Position numbers and translations under genes: made by a program
Shown here: one piece after another, positions 1 to 8,894 of the stretch
How positions within the stretch are numbered: position 1 is the first letter of the stretch
Layout: each line of letters opens with the position of its first letter
Notes under the pieces: generated by a model
Database searches by the model: none
What the model was told of the DNA's origin: nothing
The model's input: the letters and a program-made list of their open reading frames with translations, nothing else
DNA from: Ornithinibacillus californiensis
Lineage (GTDB): Bacteria > Bacillota > Bacilli > Bacillales > Amphibacillaceae
NCBI RefSeq assembly: GCF_001038485.1
Contig: NZ_LDUE01000014.1
Location: 1-64,000, forward strand
DNA length: 64,000 nucleotides
Direction of reading: 5' to 3'

Positions 1-5
1 TTCAG

Positions 6-120
6 CTCCGGAAATATACGGAGACTCCTGCGGGAGGATAGGCATAGGTGAGACCCCGCAGCTCGGAACGAGCGAGGAGGCTCACCAGCCGCCCGCGGAA
101 AGCGAAGTATATTTCCGGAG
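6..120. repeat. Dispersed palindromic repeat with 14-bp inverted ends
   Basis: The outer arms, CTCCGGAAATATAC at 6-19 and GTATATTTCCGGAG at 107-120, are perfect inverted repeats. The interior (GAGACTCCTGCGGGA, GAGACCCCGCAG, CGAGGAGGCTCACC) matches the kind of GC-rich intergenic element seen many times in Bacillaceae genomes. No reading frame runs through it. It sits downstream of the PAS-GGDEF gene and could fold into one long hairpin. Confidence 0.75.
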
Positions 121-222
121 CGTGGTATATGCACCCATAAACAGATAGTTCGGTTTTACTTTTTGATAAAATAGTTATGTCCCAGTCTCAATAGATAGAA
201 AAAGGGAGTCAACCAATTTCGC

Positions 223-1851
223 TTAATTATCATATATTTTATATAGAGTATTGGTCTTCTTGGCATGATACATTGCCAAGTCTGCATGGCGAAGAAGTAA
301 CTCCAAGTCTACGCCATGAATCGGATAATAGACAACTCCTATACTCGTAGTAAGCTGCACAATAGTATTACCGATATAGATAGGCTGTTTGATGACTTCA
401 ATGATATTGTTAGCAATATCATTAATTTCTTTTTCGTTTTTTTGTCCGGGAAGAACAATTGCGAACTCATCTCCCCCCAATCGATATATCAGACCAACTG
501 AACCAAGTGCACCTGTTAATCGTGCTGTGACTTTGATTAACGCCATATCACCGGCCTGATGGCCATGTGTATCGTTAATTGGTTTGAGTCCATGTAAATC
601 CATATACATAATCGTAAATTGTTTGTCTTGGTTGATTTGCTCCTCTATGTCTAATTGGAAATTTAGACGGTTCGGTAAATCTGTTAATGTATCATGGTAA
701 GCACGATATCGTATTAAATCTTCTTCCTTCTTTTTATCCGTTATATCCCAGAATACTACTTGAACAGCTGATTCGCCTTGTAACTTGGTTGGTATTCCAT
801 ACACATCAACGTCTATTTCTTGACCATCCAAACGAAGAAACTTCTCATAAATCGATGGAGCAAACTGTCCAGTACTTTCTATGTTATTAATTCTTCTTTT
901 AACAATCATTCTAAAGTCTGGGTGGATGATATTAAGAATGTTTAATCCAATGACATCCTCAGAATTTTCCGTTCCGAGGATTCGTAATGCTCTTGAGTTG
1001 GCATATTGAATAATACCTTTCTGATGTATCAAGATTCCTATCGGCGAATTTTCAACTAAGATTCGATAACGTTCCTCACTTTCCTTTAAAGCTTGTTCCA
1101 CTTTCTTGCGCTCCGTTATATTTCGATAACTTACGAGGATTGCCTTTTTCCCCATATACGTAATAGGGATGGCAGAAAGAACCGCTTCTATGCTTTTTCT
1201 GTTTCTACTCCGAATAGTAAGATCAAAATCATAAATGGGTTTATTATGGTATAGAACTTCCTGTGAAAGTTGGATTGCTTTATTTAACTTGGATGGATCA
1301 ATAAACTCCTGAATAGACTGCCCTTCAATTTCTTCTAAAGTAATTCCAAATAGATCCGCAGCGGGTTGATTGGCGTACATGGTTATTTCTCCATCATGTA
1401 CCAAGATTGGATCAGGTATGTAATTTAAAATGGAAAGCAGTCTTTGCTCACTCTCGGTTAGATTAATCTCCAGTTGCTTTCTTTCTGTAATATCTTGGAT
1501 TTGTGCAATAAGATATACGGATTTATCTTCTTCCCGAACAATCGAAACGGAGAGTAAAACCCACACATGCTTACCTTCTTTGTGAATATACCTTTTCTCC
1601 ATTTCATAGGACTCTCTTTTTTCCTCCACCAATTCACGAACGAAATTCACATCTGCTTCCACATCATCTGGATGGGTAGTATCTTGAAATTTAATGGATA
1701 AAAGTTCTTCTCCAGTATAGCCGGTTATCTTGGATAAAGCTGGATTCACCTTCATCCATTCTCCATCTAATGAAACTAACGCCATTCCAATAGGCGAATA
1801 GTTAAAAGCTTGATCAAATCGATTTAAAAAGTTTTGCATAATATCCCTCAA
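223..1851 (-). CDS. PAS-PAS-PAS-GGDEF diguanylate cyclase
   Basis: This 542-residue cytosolic sensor probably makes c-di-GMP from two GTP. Three PAS folds follow one another at about residues 8-125, 130-255 and 258-378, each ending in a DITERK- or DITDKK-like segment. The GGDEF domain occupies about 385-540, with an intact GGDEF signature at 459-463, so catalysis is expected. No RxxD inhibitory site sits five residues before GGDEF, so product inhibition may be absent. There are no membrane segments. It is monocistronic, with a palindromic repeat beyond its 3' end. The ligand or cofactor of the PAS domains cannot be read from sequence. Confidence 0.9.
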   Translation of the reverse strand: MRDIMQNFLNRFDQAFNYSPIGMALVSLDGEWMKVNPALSKITGYTGEELLSIKFQDTTHPDDVEADVNFVRELVEEKRESYEMEKRYIHKEGKHVWVLLSVSIVREEDKSVYLIAQIQDITERKQLEINLTESEQRLLSILNYIPDPILVHDGEITMYANQPAADLFGITLEEIEGQSIQEFIDPSKLNKAIQLSQEVLYHNKPIYDFDLTIRSRNRKSIEAVLSAIPITYMGKKAILVSYRNITERKKVEQALKESEERYRILVENSPIGILIHQKGIIQYANSRALRILGTENSEDVIGLNILNIIHPDFRMIVKRRINNIESTGQFAPSIYEKFLRLDGQEIDVDVYGIPTKLQGESAVQVVFWDITDKKKEEDLIRYRAYHDTLTDLPNRLNFQLDIEEQINQDKQFTIMYMDLHGLKPINDTHGHQAGDMALIKVTARLTGALGSVGLIYRLGGDEFAIVLPGQKNEKEINDIANNIIEVIKQPIYIGNTIVQLTTSIGVVYYPIHGVDLELLLRHADLAMYHAKKTNTLYKIYDN

Positions 1852-2107
1852 ATTTATTTAGTTTATCTTACTATATTTCTTGTTATCAATTATTCATATT
1901 CTAACATAAAATTGCTATTAAATTTCCAAGCTGCCTAGCGTGGTTTTGATTGGCAAATAAGTAATTCTAAGCAACTTTGTATCCTTATTAAAGATGCTAT
2001 TGGTATGCTTATCGTGTTTTTTATTTTTCTCTTTATTTTCTAATTATTACCACTTATAATTAATTATCAATCTTAATTAAACAAGACTTTTCATGATGAG
2101 AGGATAG

Positions 2108-2563
2108 ATGAGCGTGTTACATTTACAACCGATTACGAAGGAAAACTGGACGAAGGCGATCTCACTACGTGTCCGAGAAGACCAAGTGAATTTTATCGCA
2201 TCCAATGCAGTTTCCCTAGCCCAATTGAATTTCTTAGAAAACTTCCATGCGAAGGGAATCTTCGATGACGAGGAAATGGTTGGCTTCACCCTTTTTGGAA
2301 TTGACGAAGACGACCATGAGTACTGGATTTACCGTATGATGATTGACCAGAAGCACCAAGGTAAAGGATACGGAAAACAAGCAGTTAAACTGGTGATTGA
2401 CGATATTAGATTAATGAAAGACGAACGCCATCAAACGATTACACTGTCCTATGAACCAGTAAATGAACATGCCAAACGCATCTATGAAAAAATGGGCTTT
2501 CAAGAATTGGAAGGATTAATCATTGATGGGGAACAAGTTGCTCGCTTTACGTTTGAAAGGTAG
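2108..2563 (+). CDS. GNAT N-acetyltransferase, spermine/spermidine (BltD)-like
   Basis: A 151-residue single-domain GNAT enzyme expected to move acetyl from acetyl-CoA to an amine. The acetyl-CoA loop QGKGYG lies at residues 84-89, preceded by the strand YWIYRMMID and followed by the C-terminal AKRIYEKMGF segment typical of the fold. The overall pattern, including the N-terminal VREDQVNFIASN stretch, resembles Bacillus BltD and related polyamine acetyltransferases. The substrate is inferred only from that resemblance. The ATG follows GAGAGGAT. It stands alone and converges on the next cyclase gene. Confidence 0.8.
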   Translation: MSVLHLQPITKENWTKAISLRVREDQVNFIASNAVSLAQLNFLENFHAKGIFDDEEMVGFTLFGIDEDDHEYWIYRMMIDQKHQGKGYGKQAVKLVIDDIRLMKDERHQTITLSYEPVNEHAKRIYEKMGFQELEGLIIDGEQVARFTFER

Positions 2564-2772
2564 AGAAATTTAACCTTTATCAGTACTCCTAGATAGTAAG
2601 TTATCCCAAGTAAAACATGAAACAAGTGATTCGCCACAACAATTACTAACCGTACATGCTGAACATGCTATATTATAGTACTATTCTATCATTACTTATC
2701 ACCCAATTAATAGGTAGCACTAAGATGAATTTTTTTCTCAGTACTCTTAAACAAGGAATACATAGAGATAAG

Positions 2773-2798
2773 AAAAAGGACATCCAGTCCAGATGTCC
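2773..2798 (-). terminator. Intrinsic terminator of the membrane GGDEF gene
   Basis: On the minus strand GGACATC and GATGTCC form a 7-bp stem with a 7-nt loop, followed by TTTTT. It lies 57 bases beyond the stop of the gene at 2855-3838. Confidence 0.8.
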
Positions 2799-2854
2799 TC
2801 TTCACACTTTATATTACTCTATTAATTCCAACCATTCTTCCAGGCATGTTGAGG

Positions 2855-3838
2855 TTAAGCTAAATCACTACCCTTTGCATGATACATCGCTCTATCCGCT
2901 TCATTGATCATCTGATCTAAATCGACTTGCGCTACATCCGTAGTATAGGACCAGCCAATACTAGCAGAGACTTCTACCTTTTGTTCATTCTTGATAATCG
3001 GCCTGTCCAAAGCCTGTTGAATGCGTTGTGAAATACTTTCCGGTACGTCATGGTCGATATTGGATAAGAGGGTTACAAATTCATCCCCACCTAAACGACA
3101 TAGTAAATCACTCTCTCTAAGCACACCGTTTAACCGTGACGCAACTTCCTCTAGTAATTGATCGCCAACTTCATGTCCATATGTATCATTAATGCGCTTA
3201 AATCCGTTCATATCAATAAATAATAAAGCAATCGATGGCGAATTAGCATCCTTTAACTGCTCGAACTTCTCCTTCAGCATCAATCGATTCGCAGCCCCAG
3301 TCAGTGGATCACGATACGCCATGTCTTGCAGCTTACCATTTGTATTATTCACCTTGTAAATGAAGATTAATAGAAACACCGTAACAAATACGCCAAACAA
3401 GACTAAATAGACAAAATCCTCCATACCAACATTCGGGAAAATCTCTTTTTCAAAGTAGAAAAACGCGTAAAAATTAAGAATAACAGAAGCAAATCCTGCT
3501 AATAAAACTACCTGGAAGTTTTGATAAATGGCACTTAAAGGTAGAGCTAACCACATGAATAGATAATTCACTAAGTACGGTGAGTCCGTTAGTAGGTAAA
3601 AGAAATAGATATACATACAGCTAACAATCACGTACATGGTAATCGTTGGGTTTACCTTTTTGTTAAGTAAGACTAGTATTGTGAGTCCAAATACCATAAA
3701 TAAATAAGCTGGCGGAAATACACTTGCAAATCCTTCTATGAAAATATTAATGATTACTTGTGTAAGATAATAGGCAGTAATTATTGAAAATAATATTGTG
3801 TTTCTACGATGGATTATTTTATTACTCGACATCATCAT
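2855..3838 (-). CDS. Membrane diguanylate cyclase (6TM-GGDEF)
   Basis: A 327-residue protein. About six hydrophobic helices fill residues 12-170 and a GGDEF domain fills about 175-325. The GGDEF motif is intact at 250-254. RESD at 241-244 lies exactly five residues ahead of it, which is the layout of the inhibitory I-site, so an active and feedback-inhibited cyclase is expected. The N-terminal helices contain no cache or PAS motif that I recognise. ATG codons at residues 1-3 leave the exact start open. It has its own terminator and appears monocistronic. Confidence 0.88.
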   Translation of the reverse strand: MMMSSNKIIHRRNTILFSIITAYYLTQVIINIFIEGFASVFPPAYLFMVFGLTILVLLNKKVNPTITMYVIVSCMYIYFFYLLTDSPYLVNYLFMWLALPLSAIYQNFQVVLLAGFASVILNFYAFFYFEKEIFPNVGMEDFVYLVLFGVFVTVFLLIFIYKVNNTNGKLQDMAYRDPLTGAANRLMLKEKFEQLKDANSPSIALLFIDMNGFKRINDTYGHEVGDQLLEEVASRLNGVLRESDLLCRLGGDEFVTLLSNIDHDVPESISQRIQQALDRPIIKNEQKVEVSASIGWSYTTDVAQVDLDQMINEADRAMYHAKGSDLA

Positions 3839-4106
3839 AATCTTCCTGTTCTGTCTTAGGATGTGTGGTTAGATAATTATAGAATCAATAGTTTTTCATC
3901 TTTAATTTATTATAGCTTAACAGCGTTTTCATACAACTGTAAATTAATAAGAATTAGAGAAAATTATAAATGGTAGACTAACAAATATCCTTACATCCAC
4001 CCAGTATAGAGCTAAATCGACGACAATCTGTGTTATATTAAACATATATTTATATCTGGAGGGAAGCTGAAACTCACGCTTCTATAAAATCAACAGGATG
4101 GTGCTT

Positions 4107-5069
4107 ATGTTTGGATTGGGATATCGAACGATTAAGACTGCTATAGGGGCAGGGCTAGCTATTTGGATTGCGAGTTTGCTCGACTTGGAATTCGCATCAT
4201 TTGCAGCGATTATCGCTATCATGTGTATTGAACAGACAAAGAAAAAGACGCTACATTCCATTCAGAAAAAGTTTATTGCATCTCTTCTAGCGTTAATCCT
4301 AGGTTCCTTTACGTTTGAACTGCTAGGCTATCACCCAATCATCCTAACGATATTTATCTTAATACTCGTTCCTATCCTATTAAAAGGACGTATTATGGAT
4401 GGTTTCGTCACCAGTATTGTGGTTGTTTTACATATATATACCGTGAAGGAAGTCAGTCTGGAAAACGTATTAAATGAACTCTATATTATCCTCATCGGTA
4501 TCGTCATTGCCTTACTAGTAAACAGTATCATGCCAAGCTTTAAAAAAGATATTGAAAACTATAAGAAGCAAATTGAAGATAAATTTAGCATTATCCTCTA
4601 CGAATTTGCGATGTTCTTAAAAGATAGTGAACGCAACTGGGACGGAAAAGAAATCGTTGAAGTCGAAAACCTCATTAACCAAGCGAAAAACATTGCCATC
4701 CAAGATGTCGAGAATCATCTGCTGCGAAAAGAAAGCGACGATTATTATTATCTAGAAATGCGCGAGGATCAACTTAAAATCCTAAAAAAGATGGTAACCA
4801 TTATTGGCATTATGTCTTCATCCAAGTTACATATCAAACAAAAGGGTATGCTTGCTGATGTCTTCTTGAATATTAGTCAACATGTGGAATCCGGCGACAC
4901 CACCATTGCATTACAGCAGTTAGAAGCATATGAAGAATCCATACGCGAAACGGAGTTACCCCAATCAAGGGAAGAATTTGAGATACGAGCGAATCTATTC
5001 TATTTAAATTTTGAGATTAAGAATTACTTAATTATTAAGAGGAATATTTTCAAACGGAGCAACGGTTAA
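4107..5069 (+). CDS. Aromatic acid exporter family protein (YqjA/ArAE_1-like)
   Basis: A 320-residue inner-membrane protein. Four to five hydrophobic helices cover the first 150 residues and a long charged helical tail faces the cytosol. The opening FGLGYRTIKTAIGAG and the layout match Bacillus YqjA/YgaE proteins (ArAE_1 plus ArAE_1 C-terminal domain), related to fusaric-acid and p-hydroxybenzoate exporters; no substrate is established. An ATG nine bases upstream has no room for a ribosome site, so the second ATG, preceded by AGGATGG, is preferred. A second family member lies at 13181-14200. Confidence 0.8.
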   Translation: MFGLGYRTIKTAIGAGLAIWIASLLDLEFASFAAIIAIMCIEQTKKKTLHSIQKKFIASLLALILGSFTFELLGYHPIILTIFILILVPILLKGRIMDGFVTSIVVVLHIYTVKEVSLENVLNELYIILIGIVIALLVNSIMPSFKKDIENYKKQIEDKFSIILYEFAMFLKDSERNWDGKEIVEVENLINQAKNIAIQDVENHLLRKESDDYYYLEMREDQLKILKKMVTIIGIMSSSKLHIKQKGMLADVFLNISQHVESGDTTIALQQLEAYEESIRETELPQSREEFEIRANLFYLNFEIKNYLIIKRNIFKRSNG

Positions 5070-5102
5070 CTCCGGGACATTCGATTTTTCTAAAAGTAAA
5101 AG

Positions 5103-5142
5103 AAGCTGGAGCACATAAAGACTTGTGACTCCAGCTTTTTTT
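5103..5142 (+). terminator. Intrinsic terminator
   Basis: AAGCTGGAGCAC pairs imperfectly with GTGACTCCAGCTT, followed by a T-run. It ends the exporter-like gene at 4107-5069. Confidence 0.85.
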
Positions 5143-5193
5143 GTGCCCTTCAAATATCGCTTACCGAAATTATTATCTCTAAACGATATACTT

Positions 5194-5211
5194 CATTGAC
5201 TTAAGTCAATG
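5194..5211. promoter_or_regulatory. 18-bp perfect palindrome, candidate operator
   Basis: CATTGACTTAAGTCAATG is a perfect palindrome lying 56 bases before the DUF4386 gene. It contains TTGACT, so a repressor bound here would cover a possible -35 box. The size and symmetry suit a MarR- or TetR-type dimer, but no regulator gene is adjacent. Confidence 0.4.
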
Positions 5212-5266
5212 ACTAGCGAGGACACTCCTTTTACAATGGAATTAAACTTAAAAAGGGGGTTTTTCA

Positions 5267-5974
5267 TTGGCTACAACATTATCTTCTCAACGAAAATCTG
5301 CTTTAACCGCGGGTGTAGCGCTTCTACTTATGGCGCTAGTTGCAGCGTTTTCCTATGGCTATGTTCAAGGTACTCTTGTAATCCCTAGCGATATCGGAAA
5401 CACATTTACGAACATCGCAACGTCTATTCAGCTTTACAATGCTGGGATTTTAGGGTGGCTTATTATCCTTGTCTGTGATGTCGTAGTGGCCTGGGCACTG
5501 TATGTCTTCTTTCATCCAATTAGCAAAAACCTTTCATTACTTGGGGCATGGTTACGTCTAATCTACGCGTCCATATTTGGGGTTGCCCTTCTCAATTTGG
5601 TATTTGTATCCCTGCTCTCCGGTGGCACGGACTTTTTATTACTTGTTAACGAGAACCAGCTTCATGCCTTGATCATGCTATTTTTGGATGCATTTCACGT
5701 TATCTGGTCAATCGGTTTGGTCATTTTTGGTGGACATCTAATGATGATTAGTTATTTGGCTTTTCATACCGATTCTGTCCCGAAGCTCATTAGTATCTTT
5801 TTGTTTCTTGCATCCATAGGTTATATCGTCATACATCTATTCCAGTCCTTTCTTCCTTTTTTAGATGGTATTATTCATGTGCTTGAAATTGTTTTTACTG
5901 TACCAATGATTGTAGGGGAACTTGGCTTTGGATTGTGGTTGCTATTTCGAGGTGGTAAGAACGCTAATACTTAG
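5267..5974 (+). CDS. DUF4386 family membrane protein
   Basis: A 235-residue protein with about six transmembrane helices and the pattern of DUF4386 proteins: an N-terminal RKSALTAGVALLLMA helix, then IATSIQLYNAGILGW and GAWLRLIYA segments. The function of this family is unknown. The start is TTG, preceded by AAAAAGGGGG. It is monocistronic, with a perfect palindrome in its promoter region and a bidirectional terminator behind it. Confidence 0.85.
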   Translation: MATTLSSQRKSALTAGVALLLMALVAAFSYGYVQGTLVIPSDIGNTFTNIATSIQLYNAGILGWLIILVCDVVVAWALYVFFHPISKNLSLLGAWLRLIYASIFGVALLNLVFVSLLSGGTDFLLLVNENQLHALIMLFLDAFHVIWSIGLVIFGGHLMMISYLAFHTDSVPKLISIFLFLASIGYIVIHLFQSFLPFLDGIIHVLEIVFTVPMIVGELGFGLWLLFRGGKNANT

Positions 5975-5978
5975 ATAT

Positions 5979-6020
5979 AAAGAGGCCGCGCCTTAGTACG
6001 ACATCTGGCGCGACCTCTTT
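5979..6020. terminator. Bidirectional terminator
   Basis: AAAGAGG...GCGCC pairs with GGCGC...CCTCTTT around a loop of about 14 nt, with A and T tracts on the two sides. It separates the convergent DUF4386 and radical SAM genes. Confidence 0.85.
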
Positions 6021-6031
6021 ATTGTAACTAA

Positions 6032-6916
6032 CTATGCTCCAAACCTCTTCCGATAACCGCATTTCCTACACAATTCCTCAACAGCCTCTCTCCTCGAAAA
6101 ACCATCAACAAGATTTCTCGCTCGGTCCATCTCGATAATATCAGAGAAAGAATGATCATTAATATTCCCTAAATCGATGACGCCCTCACCATCCAGACAG
6201 CAAGGAATAACCGTTCCGTCTGCCAAAATACCTGCCTGATTTCTCAAGCCATAGCAGAAGCCCTTTCCATCGTCTTCCTCTTCATCTAACGAAGGCCACG
6301 TGAACTCATAATCTTGATTAATGTATACACGTTCAGCGATTTTGATGCCGCCTCCTGGTTTGACCCGTTCTTCTATGTTGTAATCTAAATTAAATTCTTT
6401 TTCGATAATATTTAGCAGGTCTCTGTTTCGCTGTCTTTCCGCATTCGTCTTATTATCCTCAGATAAATTCCATAATCGTAACGAAACAATCAATTCCGAT
6501 TGGCTCGTTGCTTCTTTCACAAAGGCAAGGACTGTTCTCACATATGCTTCCTTATCTCTATCCTTTAGTGCAGGATTGCCATCAAAGCTATGAAGGGAAA
6601 AATTCAATTGTCTTAATGCAGGCTTATTTAAGAGCTGTTCTTTTTTCTTCGTAATTAATGTTCCGTTCGTTGTGATATGTACTTTAAAGCCTTTTTCATG
6701 ACTTAGATCCAATAATTCACCGATTTTCGGATGGAGAAGCGGCTCCCCCTTCACATGTAAATATATATAGTCGGTGTGAGGTTTAATTTGATCTAATCGT
6801 TTCGAGAAATCCTCCAATGCAATGAATTGCTTCGGCCGTAATGTTGGTGGACAAAAGGTACATGCAAGATTACATACGCTAGTAATTTCAAAGTAAACCT
6901 TCTTGAATTTTTTCAA
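6032..6916 (-). CDS. Radical SAM/SPASM domain protein
   Basis: A 294-residue cytosolic iron-sulfur enzyme. CNLACTFC at residues 15-22 carries the C15, C19 and C22 ligands of the radical-SAM 4Fe-4S cluster. A C-terminal cysteine set (a Cys ahead of the LRNQAG stretch, VIPCCLDGEG, then C283 and C286 in CRKCGYRKRF) has the look of a SPASM domain for auxiliary clusters. Such enzymes modify peptides or enzyme side chains or serve in cofactor synthesis; the substrate here is unknown. The start is TTG. It follows the 215-residue gene by 21 bases on the same strand, so the two probably form an operon. Confidence 0.85.
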   Translation of the reverse strand: MKKFKKVYFEITSVCNLACTFCPPTLRPKQFIALEDFSKRLDQIKPHTDYIYLHVKGEPLLHPKIGELLDLSHEKGFKVHITTNGTLITKKKEQLLNKPALRQLNFSLHSFDGNPALKDRDKEAYVRTVLAFVKEATSQSELIVSLRLWNLSEDNKTNAERQRNRDLLNIIEKEFNLDYNIEERVKPGGGIKIAERVYINQDYEFTWPSLDEEEDDGKGFCYGLRNQAGILADGTVIPCCLDGEGVIDLGNINDHSFSDIIEMDRARNLVDGFSRREAVEELCRKCGYRKRFGA

Positions 6917-6937
6917 TTTCAGTTCCCGCCTTTGACG

Positions 6938-7585
6938 TTATAATATTAAATCTTCTAGGAATTCTTCCCTTCGATCTGGTCTAATCCAGCTCATCTTTTC
7001 TAAGTTGGCAATCACCTTGAATTTTTCAACCAATTCAAATGGATTTTTAAGGCCGGACACATACGTTGGGTTTAGAATGTTGCTTATTTCCTCTATTCTA
7101 TCTTGGCTGAAGTTAAATAGGCTAAATTGACTTATGTCTAACGAGTTAAATTGGTCCATTATCGCTTGTTTATATGTATCTGTTTCCGTAATACCTTCTC
7201 TTATCTCGGAAGCTACCTGTTGGCCGACCGGATCGATATAGACAAATTCGATGTAATTCTCCATATCGGGATACCTTAACTCAATCTCCTTCTGTATGAT
7301 TGATTCTTCCAACTCATACGAATAGTCAAAAGCGGATACTTCTTTCCCGTTATGAAAAATAGTAAATCCCCAGTTATGATCTTCTGCGTTCTGGAAGTTC
7401 ATCACCGGACACTTAGTCGATAAATCTAAAATAGTTGTCGGAACCTCGTACATGTCTGCATCTGCGATAAATACGAACCATTCATCGTTTAATGGTTTAA
7501 TTAGTGCATTATTTACCGTTTCCTTTACAAATTGATAGTTTTGCTCCGAATTAGTTACTACGAAACCAAATGTGAATTCGCTCAT
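6938..7585 (-). CDS. Unknown 215-residue protein, partner of the radical SAM enzyme
   Basis: I do not recognise this protein. It is acidic and apparently cytosolic, with no signal peptide or membrane helix. It opens with FTFGFVVTNSEQNYQFV followed by a KPLNDEWFVFIADADMYEVP segment. The ATG is well placed after AAAGGGG. It is the first gene of a two-gene unit with the radical SAM/SPASM enzyme, so it may be a partner or client of that enzyme, or supply its substrate. It contains no Cys-rich or glycine-rich core peptide region, so a classical RiPP precursor is unlikely. Confidence 0.7.
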   Translation of the reverse strand: MSEFTFGFVVTNSEQNYQFVKETVNNALIKPLNDEWFVFIADADMYEVPTTILDLSTKCPVMNFQNAEDHNWGFTIFHNGKEVSAFDYSYELEESIIQKEIELRYPDMENYIEFVYIDPVGQQVASEIREGITETDTYKQAIMDQFNSLDISQFSLFNFSQDRIEEISNILNPTYVSGLKNPFELVEKFKVIANLEKMSWIRPDRREEFLEDLIL

Positions 7586-7769
7586 GTATTATATCCCCTT
7601 TGTTTTTATATATTCTCTCCAATACCTGTAGAAAATTAATCTATTACTCACTATTATAATACATTTCAAAATTTTTAGAGAGGACTTAACAATTTCCTTT
7701 ATTGTTATGAATGGGAACCGTTCTTTTCATACAATAATATGATGATAAAAACCAATTGGGGCTGATGAT

Positions 7770-8219
7770 TTGAGCAAATTTAATCCAGAAAAACTCACAA
7801 CGGAATTTTTGGATGGTGTTACTGCTGTAGGGGCAGTTATTCCAAGACGGTATACCTTAACGCATTCCGATGCAACAGGTGATTTATTTTTAACAATTGG
7901 AATTCACTATGCGTGGAACAAACTCAATCTGATGAGAGATGAAGTATTAGGGGAATGGAAAACAGATGGTGGTTCTCTCTATTATTGTGTTTATCTACAA
8001 ATCGATCAAGAACCATATAACCAAGCCGTATCCGCACGGCGGAATGAAGTATTTAGAAGGGAATTACCACTTGCGTTGGAAGCGATTCGATACGGAGACA
8101 GAGCTCTATTCGCCAGGTATCCTGAACTTGACCAAGCACCAATCCTGGTTAACTTTATGTCTGTCTTCCCGCAGTTTGCAAGACAAGAGAACTGGGGAAA
8201 CTTCCACCAATTCGAATAG
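7770..8219 (+). CDS. Staygreen (SGR) family protein
   Basis: A 149-residue protein matching bacterial staygreen proteins along its whole length: FNPEKL at the start, RRYTLTHSDATGDLFLTIG near residues 26-45, RDEVLGEW near 56-63, FRRELPLALEAIRYGD near 93-108, and a PQFARQENWG C-terminus. Plant homologues pull Mg out of chlorophyll a; bacterial members have been reported with similar activity in vitro, but their role in cells that make no chlorophyll is not settled. The start is TTG after GGGG. It has its own terminator, and no tetrapyrrole gene is next to it. Confidence 0.88.
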   Translation: MSKFNPEKLTTEFLDGVTAVGAVIPRRYTLTHSDATGDLFLTIGIHYAWNKLNLMRDEVLGEWKTDGGSLYYCVYLQIDQEPYNQAVSARRNEVFRRELPLALEAIRYGDRALFARYPELDQAPILVNFMSVFPQFARQENWGNFHQFE

Positions 8220-8231
8220 GGAACATTAATC

Positions 8232-8262
8232 GTAAGGGTGGTCATCTATGACCGCCTTTTTT
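8232..8262 (+). terminator. Intrinsic terminator of the staygreen gene
   Basis: GGTGGTCAT pairs with ATGACCGCC across a short loop, followed by TTTTTT. Confidence 0.8.
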
Positions 8263-8339
8263 GTTATCAATTTCCCAAGAGGATTATGTTACTATTTTAT
8301 ATAGATACTATTAAGTTAACGATTTTTAGGAGGAGAAAA

Positions 8340-8750
8340 ATGCTTAAGAAAATAGCTGGTTTTAAGGATAAAAATTCATTAGCTCCTATCACGTTGGATA
8401 ATATCCAACGAGCAATGTATGAAATAGGATTCGATAAAGCGTTTGTGGGAGAAATAATAAAACCATTGGCAATAAGGGTTAATAATAATAGCGAGAGAAA
8501 ATTTCAAGAATGGTTTTATGAATTACATTATCGGCTACCAGATGAATTTAAAGATGATGAATTTGCGATTAAGCTATATGAAAATCATGCCTCTTTCATT
8601 GAAAAGGAAGTTATTAAGTTAGAAAAAGAAACCGAACTACCATGGGAAAAACAAGCAGAGGATTTAGGACATCTAGATGAAAAAGCTAGCAAAGTTCAGT
8701 TAGTAATAAGACATAGACTCTCCGATATAGCCTTGGATTTGTTAAACTAG
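8340..8750 (+). CDS. Hypothetical 136-residue protein
   Basis: I do not recognise this protein. The frame is open further upstream, but the only good ribosome site, AGGAGG six bases before ATG 8340, sets the start inside it. The product is hydrophilic and mostly helical by eye: MLKKIAGFKDKNS at the start, an EKKEVIKLEKETEL-like charged stretch in the middle and VIRHRLSDIALDLLN at the end. It has no signal peptide or membrane segment. A bidirectional terminator follows. No function is inferred. Confidence 0.6.
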   Translation: MLKKIAGFKDKNSLAPITLDNIQRAMYEIGFDKAFVGEIIKPLAIRVNNNSERKFQEWFYELHYRLPDEFKDDEFAIKLYENHASFIEKEVIKLEKETELPWEKQAEDLGHLDEKASKVQLVIRHRLSDIALDLLN

Positions 8751-8831
8751 CTATAGTAGAAATAAGCAAACACGAATTACCAAATAACGATACACGCTTT
8801 ACCATTCCAAATGAACGTTAGTAACATCATC

Positions 8832-8870
8832 AAAAAGAGACGTTGAACTCTTTCTGTTCAACATCTCTTT
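8832..8870. terminator. Bidirectional terminator
   Basis: AAAAAGAGA and GTTGAA pair with TTCAAC and TCTCTTT. It lies between the hypothetical gene and the convergent M15 peptidase gene. Confidence 0.85.
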
Positions 8871-8894
8871 ATTGTTAATCCTGCCCTAATATCA

